Of a stretch of 64,000 nt of DNA, positions 54,650 to 64,000 are shown piece after piece (positions within the stretch are counted from its first letter, which is position 1; every line of letters begins with the position of its first letter). The stretch is taken from NCBI RefSeq assembly GCF_018143015.1, contig NC_054743.1:42054922-42118921 (forward strand). The letters run 5' to 3'. The translations under genes were made by a program, and so were the position numbers. This DNA comes from Lytechinus variegatus (lineage: Eukaryota > Echinodermata > Echinoidea > Temnopleuroida > Toxopneustidae). The notes under the pieces were generated by a model. That model saw only the letters and a program-made list of their open reading frames with translations, did no database searches and was not told the origin of the DNA.

Positions 54650-56529
54650 CTGAATTGTTAGGATCTATGTGATTGGAATTAAGAATATAAGAATCTTGAA
54701 AATTAAGCTTAGAAAAAGTGATTGATTTTGTCATTCGTCAGTTTGATAATGTTATACTGTCTTGAAAAAAATATTCATGTGTAGGCAAACTTGTATTCCA
54801 CCCAACCTACGTAGTCCTATACTATTGAAGAGTGTTTGTATAGTGTATGTTCTAACATGCATGGGCCATACCAATCAGACATTACAGGGAATATAAGTTT
54901 TATAATAATGACAATAATAACGTTTTGTTTACTTAGGGTAGCCTATTTAGTTAGGACCTGCACAGCATCTTGTTATTACCCTTCTCCAATACTACTGAGC
55001 GCCTATAGCAAAAAAGGCAAGGTCCCATTTTGGTCCAGTCATTTTATGTTTTCACTTGGAACAAATTCCAATAGAATTTATTCCAATGCAGAACATTTCT
55101 TTGAGGTCCATAGAAGACCATACTAAAAGTCCCAGAAGATCCGAATAGGGGAAAGTGTTCTAATTTGCATAAACATATATGGTTAATTTTGGTCATATTC
55201 GCTCATTAATACGTAGCAGACGACGCTAGTGTATACTATGTACTCAGACCCGATTACAAACCAAAAAGCACGATATTTTTAATAGTTGACATGGTTGAAC
55301 TACGGATAAGGGGGGTAACTTTGACAAGCTATTGCGGAACTATGCCGTGATGTTTTTGAACGTACGTAACTGCATGCAGCATGCAGAGCAATGCATCCTT
55401 TAACTTTTTCTAAGAGATTTCATTAACATAAAAGTTACTTTAATATGTAGAAAAAGCCCTTTGCACGCATATCAATTTAAGTTTTGGTCTGTAGGCATGG
55501 TAGAAATATTTAATTTCAAACAAACGAGTTTATTGTATTTGAGAATTGCGATGGTCAAACCATCACAATTAAGTAAAAGCATATTTTGTTTCTCATTATT
55601 ATGCTAACTGTTCTTCATGAATGGTAAAAATAGCTCTATTTATATCACTTTAATTTTTTTATGTGTAATCATACTGTACATATACATTGTGAAGAGCACA
55701 AAACAAGGCATAAATCATTCTAGGACCTCGAAACATTTGATTAGTATTTATATTTTGTACTTTGGCTTAGTAAACTGATTTTGTTACTCCAATCTTTGAT
55801 AATAATATCTATTTGAAGATTGAACATTTTATGGGAAAGCAAATGATAAATTGTTATAATGTTTATCTCTGGGTGTTTTGATTTAACCCATGACCTGTAT
55901 GATGTATCATTGCAACTTCCATAAAGCACTCAGACTCACTAGTCTCTTATTCACAGGTGATAAACGGTCCTAAGTGTAACTTAGGCCATGACGATAGTCC
56001 GTAGTATTTACGCAATAATGTACAACAAATCTACGTAATTCAAATGCCTTCTTGGTTAAATCATAGAGCTATTACTAGCTCTATGCTTAAAAGTCTTCGT
56101 ATTTTTAGTAAGGTTTTTCATTGTCAATGTGAGTAGCAAGTAGGATGAGATTCAATGTACAGACTTCACTTTGTCGTACTTCAACATTATTCAGTTAAAT
56201 CTTAAAGTACGTTTCTACAGCAGCTAGTAGGGCTGGATGCTTTTAACATCAGTTAATCCTATCAGTTACGAGCCTAACTCTCGCATAATTTTGTTTATAG
56301 GCATAACATGTGTTTTTGTTGTTTTTTTAAATCCTGAATTCAGGACCTAGCGCAGGTCGTTCCAAAATGTTATTGCTGCCAAAAATGATTGTTTTGTTCC
56401 ATGTTCTTGTTATTATGTCTTGTTTTCATGCATGTTACCTTTTTATGTTTTTTTTTCTGATTTTATATCGTGTTATGCAGCTAGTCAACAATGTCTTATT
56501 TCCATATTTTGTTGCAATTTACTGTTCAG
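54650..56529. other. No gene found; presumed SDR 5' intron
   Basis: AT-rich. No Rossmann TGxxxGIG exon was identified on the minus strand. Short plus-strand ORFs (54836-55126) have no motif. Confidence 0.5.
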
Positions 56530-57921
56530 ATTAAAAAGCTATGAATACTATAATGGCTGAATTACCTTTTGCTGAAACAAACGACCTTGACTTGGACATT
56601 CTGGTTAATTCGTTGCAAACTGCTGATCATAATCCTTTGAGAAATCAATATTTTTCAATCCAACCAATTCATCAGAAATTTTACGAATTGTGAAAAATAT
56701 GAAAGACCAGCGAAGTATGGGACATGATGAAGTTAGTAATTTCTTGCTGAAACATATCATAAATGAAATTACTGAACCTCTAGAGCACATTTTCAATTTA
56801 TCTATAAGTCAAGGTGTTGTACCGGATGCAATGAAAATCGCTAAAGTTATTCCGATATTGAAGAAAGGTGATCCTGTAGACTCCAATAATTATAGGCCAA
56901 TATCACTGCTATCGTCGATTTCCAAAGTGTTAGAAAAACTTATTTTTGATCGTACTATGTCGTTCTTTGTAAGTAATAATGTTTTCGCAGATTCGCAATT
57001 TGGTTTCAGACAAAAACATTCCACGATACATGCAATTTTACAATTTGTTAATCACGTTGCTTCTGCTAACGATGATCATTTTCATACACTTGGAATATTT
57101 TTGGACCTCTCCAAGGCCTTCGATACCATTGACCATCAAATATTACTGTATAAACTTTTTCACTACGGTATTCGTGGGAAGGTCTTGGAGTGGTTTAGAA
57201 GCTATCTCATAGGATGGTCTCAATTCGTTTCTATTAAGGGTGTTAATTCGTCTTTTAAACAGCTACCTTGTGGTGTCCCTCAGGGATCTCTCCTTGGACC
57301 TTTACTTTTTATTTTGCATATGAATGACTTTCAAAACTCTTCTCGGGTCCTGTCATTTACCCTATTCGCTGATGATTCTTCCGTTTTCTTTTCCCATAAA
57401 AATCCAAATATCCTATTAGAAACAGCTTGAACTCAGACTGGATATGCGCTAACAAACTTTCCCTTAACATAAATAAAACTCAAGGTATGTTTTTCAGTAA
57501 TTCTATTTCACAGTTACCCAGTAATGTTTACATTAATAATACTGTTATAGATATAGTTGATTCGTTAATATTTCTTGGTCTTGTTATTGACAATAAACTT
57601 TCTTGGAAAGAGCATTATTTGAATTTAAGTAAAATGCTTGCGAGGAATGTTGGGGTAATCAATAAACTAAAATCGTCATTTCCTATGCATATTTTGAAAG
57701 GTTTGTACTCAACACTTATCCTACCTTATCTGAACTACGGTATACTTGCATGGGGTAATTCGTTTAATTACCAACTGGATAAATTGTTCATTCTTCAAAA
57801 ACGGGTATTGCGAATAATTTGCCATTCTGAAAGGTTAAGTCACACAAATATTTTATTTTTCAACAATAAAATATTAAAGGTGCATGATTTATATAATTTC
57901 TATTTTATAGGGTGTTTTAAA
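56530..57921 (+). mobile_element. 5'- and 3'-truncated LINE with reverse transcriptase
   Basis: CR1/L2-like [63 protein letters not shown] (palm motif A), [13 protein letters not shown] (B) and FADDS (catalytic C) up to 57429. After a frameshift near 57425, NSDWICANKLSLNINKT and the KYLG-like FLGLVIDNKLSW continue to about 57920. Another frame change lies near 56655 between [13 protein letters not shown] and [12 protein letters not shown]. The endonuclease and ORF1 are absent. The 3' end is cut where the element at 57922 begins. Confidence 0.92.
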
Positions 57922-60284
57922 TCCCTGTTTTCACGAAGTGACGGATGTGCGCGCAACTTTTTAAAAGCCAGTTTTGAGTAAATCGCTTGCAAAGGTTTAG
58001 ATCTCAATCTCAACCTCTTTAATGTATGCAGGGTGAAAAAATATCATATTTTCGTAGAGGGCATATTCTAGACAATCTTCGATTCCAATCATTTGCATTT
58101 TCCTTTAGTATTTAAGAAGATAATGAGCTATAAACAGAACCATATTTTCGTGAAAAAAAAATATTACGGGACACGCTTAGATTTATTTTCACGAAGTGAC
58201 GGATAGTGCTCCGCGCGCATAACCGTCACTTCGTGAAAACCCGAAATTCAAGGACGCGCTTCAATTTTGTTTTTACGAAGTGACGGGAAGAGGTTCCGCC
58301 TTAGTCCCACGTATAGCCTAGTGGATGCAATTCCATACTTATGTTTTAGATATACACAAACTCTTTATTTGCTATTGCAAACAAAATTAATCCTAAATGT
58401 GAGATTAATAGGGCCTGCAGCTTCCGCTAATAAGTACAAAAAATCACTTCTAAAACTGTTTTCTTTTTTTCACGTAATAAAAGGGAAGCCCAATAGACAC
58501 ACGTTTTAAATTCTTAGGCCTATTTTATTTCAATATCATATTCATTTTTGATAGATGAACACTGAAATACGAAAGCTTTGTATAACAGGTCATGAAAAAT
58601 GTGACTACAATGTAGTCGAATTGTCTTTTGTCTTTGTTAATTTATAAAGAGTTTAATTATATACCCTTTGTGTGCTCTGATTCCGTTTGGAAATTGAAAA
58701 TTCAACATTATAAACTTTTGTTAAGTTTATTAACCTCCCTACCCCCTTCATAAAATGAAATCCCGATTGAATGTCTCTTAAATGTTGTGTATTAATTCTT
58801 TGTTAAGGCCGAGTTAGTAATTCAACATTATTCTTTGAGACTAATACCTCGAAAATTGTACTCAACTAAATGTGGACCTAACTTGTCAAAGGCAACAAGA
58901 ATTGGTAAATTATGACTAATTGCTACCCCCCCAAAAAAATTGTCAAAATAAAGCGAACAAATTTCGAGTTACATATCACTCTCGTCCCCCACCCTCTCAT
59001 TCTCTCTCTACTCCATTTTTCCTTTATCACAATGGTCATGTATTCTCTCCTGAAAATCCTATTAAAATATCTTTTCATGCAAAATGAGAGTTATGTCATA
59101 AATCATTGAAAATACTAACGATATAAAATAAATTCTTCAAATTTAGCAATGTGAATAAATTTAGAAGAACACTTTTAATTCTATAACATATAAAATCATA
59201 GCAGCAAGTGACAAATAGAAAATTAAAATATAACATTTTTTTTCATATCAATCATTTCGATAAAGGTATGCTTAATAAATTCATTAAAGTATCATCTCCA
59301 TACAATGTTAACAATGGAAAAATATTTTTGACAAATTTTTAAATTCAATAATATATAGGACCATAATCGCTAGTGACAAACACATCGACATTCATAATTA
59401 TTAAAATTAATTTAATATTGCACTGTGAAAGGTATAGGAAATGAACCATCAGGTACACATTGTCAGAATTTTGTCATTTTATACATTTCATAAAACTTGA
59501 ATATACCGTTATGCAACAATATATTTATTTGTATATCATACCTTGCTAAACACAATCAGTATAATCCTAGTCTGGGAATGCCACATTTAGAAATACAGAA
59601 TTGCTATCAAGTACCCAATTCTACATTCAAAACATTCCAATGACAAATTAATAAACTTTCAATTACAAGAATACTGGAAAATAATCATTGCTAGTGGTGC
59701 AGGAAAGTTATATTCTCTAATGTATATTTGTATTAACATACACAATCATATACAAGTATAATTGCCTATTTCTTTTCCATCAAAATAGAAGTAACATAGT
59801 CAACATTACTTATTACATTCACTACTCTTTGGAATTTTTTAATGAAAAGAATGTCATAATTAAATCAATTGCCTTGAGAGTTGTTTCATGTTTTTACACA
59901 CTGTCAAGGACTAAAAAGTCCAATATTACAAAAAGCTTATCTTTACCGAAGGAACCATGCAAACCTTTGAATAAAACAATTCTAAACTATGATGGTCAAA
60001 GAAAGAAATATAATTTTAAATCAATAACTTAACGTCAAATCAAACAGGATAATTTTTTTAACAAATTTATAATCAAAATTCCAAACGACAGTGACATAAG
60101 CAAAAAAAAAAGGCAATGATAAAAAATACGAATGACTAAGTAGATTTGTATTTTTTCCATCATTCTCAAGTCATTGGCTAAATAACATTCATCAATACAT
60201 TTTACAATCAAACACTTGTTGTTTTAATTGCAAATTATTGTCAGAGTCCAAAACAGGAACATATATTAAAATACACCTTAGTTT

Positions 60285-60545
60285 GTACACACCGCCGACA
60301 CACACACACGCCGCCGTAACTCACGCCGCCGTCTACTCACCACGTCCGCATACGACGCCCACTCGTTTCCCGCCAAAACCGCCGACCCACACACAGAGCG
60401 CCACCTACGACGTCAACCCGCCGTGACCGCCGGCCTAGAGCTTTCCCCCACGTCCGCACGCACGCCATAAGTACCGCCGCACGCCGAGCGAACACTCACT
60501 CCTGAGGACGGACAGTCAACCTGTCCGAAACGTCGAGTCTCTCTA
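60285..60545 (+). repeat. GC-rich island with hammerhead-like retroelement end
   Basis: CCGCC-rich text stands out from the AT-rich surroundings. It closes with CTGAGGACGGACAG (60502-60515), a short stem-loop with CTGTCC and GAAACGTCGAGTC (60527-60539). CTGA..GA plus GAAA resembles the hammerhead core found in Penelope-like and other retroelement termini, but one extra base in stem II and an unpaired stem I leave it doubtful. Confidence 0.4.
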
Positions 60546-61261
60546 CTACTCATCATCTCTACTCGCCGACGCAAGCCAGCATCTCCTCATCAGCTCTACT
60601 ACTCAAGCTGTTCTCACTCAACATTCCTTCTGGTTTACAGTCCTTTTCAGGACTATTCTCAAGAAAGAATACTCTATTCTCAAATCTCCACTTTCTCGCC
60701 TATCCACTTCCTCTCTTCTTCTATCCACTGCTTCTATAACACTCCACATGGTGTACCGTAAACCACATCAGCAATTGTACATGCCACCATGCAAACCTTC
60801 AAACAACATCTCACACCTTAGTTTCTTCCAAATCTGAAAACTTTACAAAAAATCGTCTTCATGGTTTTAGAAAATAACATCTTTGATCTTGTGGGATTAA
60901 AAAAAAAGAGTAAAATTCTTACTACAAATAGACAGAAAAACATGTGCTGCAGTGTATCTTTAACCTCAAGCTAAAAATAATCATGTATTACTTCTTTCCT
61001 GAATAACACTCATTAACAAAATCTAACAGTTGGATTTTCTGGAATAAAATTACGACACATCGACTGCATGAACCAGGTGTGTGAGCGATGACAAATAAAG
61101 ACATGAAAATTCTGTAAAGAGTTGGGGGATTAAATTGAATGAGCTCTCAAACTATTGTACAGGAATGGGGGATATCAAGCTTAAAATAAAAAGAAAAAAA
61201 TAACTAAAATCAGCTTAAGAATTCTCACCCCCTGTTAAACCAATAAAACATTACCTCATGG

Positions 61262-61280
61262 AAGAGGGGGGGGGGGGGGG
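61262..61280 (+). repeat. Long G tract
   Basis: A run of 14 or more G inside GAGGGGGG. Similar tracts lie at 2458, 8743, 10277, 10813, 17250, 24700, 33797, 36495, 38518, 42830, 49558 and 51305. Confidence 0.9.
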
Positions 61281-62675
61281 GTGTCTGTATTAACACATTT
61301 GGCTTTTGAAAATGAATTCACAAAAACCTAATATGATTTTCACCCCTACATCCTTACTAGTAATATATCATGCAGCTATCGAGTTTCACAATGCATGTCA
61401 GTCTAAATTGTATGATTGTTATTATTAAAGAATATGAAGTATTAACACAATACATTTAAGCACAATAGAGCTAATAACATTCAGTTTTATTTTAATGTAG
61501 AAATATGCAGTATTTCTGTTTTTTAGATAGCACCAAGCAAAATGAAAACATGCGAAACAAATGAATGAAAAAGGGTAATTATTCTGCATCCATATGTGGA
61601 CGATGTGTATTAGCAATTTTAACATGTAAGTATAGCAGATAAGTGACTATTCTGAACTTTATATTTGACTGTATATATAAAATATTTTTAAAGGAGTTCA
61701 TAATCATATCACTATAAGAGCAGAGACTTATAGTTCAAGCAGTATAGTTTCTTTATATAATACACTGCTCTAAAAATGAAACCAGATTTGAAAGTCCTAT
61801 CAAAATTAAAACTTAACTTATGTTGAAGTCAAAATCTAAAGAAAATTAAAATTGGTATCAGTTACCCAGCTGGAAAAAGAAAAAGTTAGATGAGAGCACT
61901 GAACCTGAAAGGCCACGAGGTAGAGCCAACTCCTTTTACATTTTCACAAGTGTAGACAGAGTTTCATCATTAGAATTGCAGTCAGAGTTCTCAGAAGATG
62001 TTTCTAGTTTGGTTACTTCAATATTTCAAAACCAGGGCACACTATAAAAATCCAGTCACTACCAATTCCACTGTCATGTCACCAAATCAGATCATATCTG
62101 CGATGTTCAGGGAATCATCAATGACCCATCTGACAAGCGTGTTGGCCCCTGGATCTAACCTATGTGTGTGGAATGAAATAATGTACAAATTATCTGTTTG
62201 TTTTCAAAGTTTTTTGTCAATCCAATATAAAGTTTGTAGAATAGATAGCAGACTCAATATTTTAAATTTCCCTTACCAAACATAAACCTCCCCAGTCAGT
62301 ATGGTACAAGAATATACTATATACACTCTATTTACCACTGATAATTAAAGCAAATATTTCAATTAGATGTTTCCAATTTATAAGAAAGTTTCAGCTGAAA
62401 ATATGATCACATGTCAAATTTGTAATGTTCTAGGGCAGTACACCAAGCATCTATTAAAATGAGAATAATGTTCTTTTACAACTTAGAAATACATGTATAT
62501 CTGCTAAATTATAACGTATTCCAAAATTAATATTTTCTGATTATAACTTTGAATCAACATAGTTTTATAGCTTCATTGTTTACCAGATTTGTAATTGAAA
62601 TTAATTTTGGTAGTGAGTGAAAATCAATGAATTGCTTATACTGACAGGATGTCATGTGAGTATGACAATTCTCAC

Positions 62676-62778
62676 CTGGAATTGTATCTGACCATCAGCA
62701 TTGTTAAATAGCAAGTGTACCAGTTCCAGGACTTCTCTCATTTGTTCTCTGAAACATCGCTTATTGTATATACTGCAT
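62676..62778 (-). CDS. Isolated exon candidate, unknown gene
   Basis: On the minus strand TTTTTTACAG precedes and GTGAGA follows a 103-base block that is open in one frame only: CSIYNKRCFREQMREVLE then LVHLLFNNADGQIQFQ (34 residues). It could be a host exon or part of the 6-kb element's own gene. No family is recognised and no partner exon was confirmed. Confidence 0.35.
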
Positions 62779-64000
62779 CTGTAAAAAATGAAAATATCTT
62801 CATCATCATGATTATGATGAAATCCCAGTTGCAGTTATTGATGTAGATTCTTTCAGTTTCTGTAAAACGTTATAGAGATAAGGGCGAGGAAGTGGCCACC
62901 AAACAACAAAGTATAAAGCTCTATCTACATTAGATGTAGACTGAGTCTGGACTTGAGATGATTTATTTAAAACATAAATCCCCAGTAATCTTCAGTTTAA
63001 CTAAGGACTCAACTTATTTGCCCACATAGGTTGGCCACTAACTGTACCATGATCTCAGCATTCATATTGTTATTTATAGATCCCCCCCCCGGGTGGGGGG
63101 TATCTTTCCATTACATATTTTTAAAAGTATGTTATTACATGATGAGTTCACTATAGCAAAGCAGACAATAAAATCTATGTATTCATTTGTGATTTTTTTA
63201 TGGAAATTTATTGCAAATACTATTCATATGGCCTGGGAACTTGTGAAGACAAGTTAGAACTTAACGAGTACGGCGAGTTAACACAATGGCAATGCATGTA
63301 AATTAGACTAGATCTAGGCCTAAACTAATGCCCCTATAGGCCTATACGACTATTTCACCAAATCCTCAGCCTTCATTAAATCTATTTAGTCTTGGTAAAT
63401 ATTCTAACCCTTATGGTTTGACTAAATTTACATTCAAGTTCGATTGAGTGACAAAAAAGTACACGCAATACTCCGTTCTATTTTCACTGACACGAAAATA
63501 AATATGTGGGGCAATGTATGTAGAGATTGGACGTTATTTTAAGGATTTTTGCTATCAGAGACGTTTAAAAAGGGTTGAAATCACTCGAAATGACTTTAAA
63601 GGCTGCATTACATTTATTTCATTTCCTACAATTACAAAAAACTCACCATTTCATGGTCTTCGGCTGTTCCAAACTGTAAATATTTGCCTTCCGTCACTTC
63701 GTGAAAAAACTCTTGAGTGCAAAGCGTATTCGTTTGTTTTCACGTATTGACGGCTGCTTATCCGTCACTTCGTGAAAACAAGAAATCCTTTTACCCGGTA
63801 TTTTATTGAATGTCATGTCGTCATAGCAACGTAATTAGACATTATTGTGATCTGAAACTTTTTGAGGTTCAAGATATAAGTCATAGATGTCCAAAAATGC
63901 AAAAAACTCAAAATTGAAAAAAGTGAAAATTTTCCTCTTATCCGTCACTTCGTGAAAACAGGGACGTTATGTTTCAATTGAACTCAAATGCTCTTCCTCA

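Larger units (their letters stand above)
57922..63964. mobile_element. Candidate 6-kb DNA element with mirrored, motif-rich ends
   Basis: A perfect 25-base inverted repeat bounds it (57922-57946 and 63940-63964; core GTTTTCACGAAGTGACGGA). Inside each end the motif recurs in the same order reading inward: direct, then a direct/inverted pair, then direct (left 57927, 58187, 58223 inverted, 58269; right 63959, 63779, 63753 inverted, 63710). Such clusters resemble transposase-binding arrays. No transposase was recognised inside, and the flanks (TTTTAAA and CGTTATG) show no clear target duplication. The family is unknown. Confidence 0.6.

Noticed and set aside
54936-55030. Minus-strand exon resembling a GxSSxIGEG cofactor loop of the SDR
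   Set aside because: The frame gives ALSSIGEG but meets stops at once and lacks the preceding beta strand; probably chance.
61885-61980. Minus-strand C-terminal exon (IEVTKLETSSENSDCNSND)
   Set aside because: The frame looks protein-like, but an in-frame stop lies just upstream and there is no good acceptor.
62095-62165. Minus-strand exon LDPGANTLVRWVIDDSLNI
   Set aside because: The acceptor phase does not match the exon candidate at 62676-62778, and no other partner was found.

Overview
The window is eukaryotic, intron-rich and crowded with transposable elements. I infer a deuterostome marine invertebrate, most likely an echinoderm of sea-urchin type. The grounds are short exons in long AT-rich introns, a one-exon UGT N-terminal half, tRNA-derived SINEs, and many short TIR elements (MITEs) of a style common in echinoderm genomes. 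This is an inference; no species can be named from the sequence alone.

Five host genes are supported. (1) At the left edge, minus strand, is the first coding exon of a UDP-glucuronosyltransferase (93-1019); the rest lies outside the window. (2) From 16321 to 28636, plus strand, nine exons with matching phases encode almost all of an SLC17-family (sialin/VGLUT-like) anion transporter, lacking only a short N-terminal exon. (3) From 35623 down to 31055, minus strand, three coding exons give a complete 480-residue single-pass membrane protein with a Thr/Ser/Ala mucin-like domain built partly from 23-residue repeats. (4) From 39724 to 43267, plus strand, six exons give a 236-residue protein of unknown family that begins with an N-myristoylation-type signal. 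(5) From 54649 down to 46447, minus strand, seven exons encode about 200 residues of a classical short-chain dehydrogenase/reductase; its N-terminal cofactor-binding exon was not found. One further isolated exon candidate lies at 62676-62778 (minus).

The remaining sequence is mainly repeats. The 1.1-16.3 kb stretch is a mosaic of MITEs, LINE fragments and a duplicated segment (1118-4580 against 14573-15300). Comparing the two copies exposes later insertions directly. Another element (6875-9248) is split by LINE sequence and has an unsplit sister copy at 10941-11346. Two 5'-truncated LINEs keep recognisable reverse transcriptase (7303-8695 and 56530-57921). The right end, 57922-63964, looks like one 6-kb element: its two ends carry a perfect 25-base terminal inverted repeat and the same ordered set of four subterminal copies of a 19-base motif.

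The host genes show no shared pathway: a detoxifying transferase, an organic anion transporter, a mucin-like surface protein, an orphan protein and an oxidoreductase. They look like independent neighbours. I saw no CRISPR array, rRNA gene, intact functional tRNA gene or intact retroviral element.
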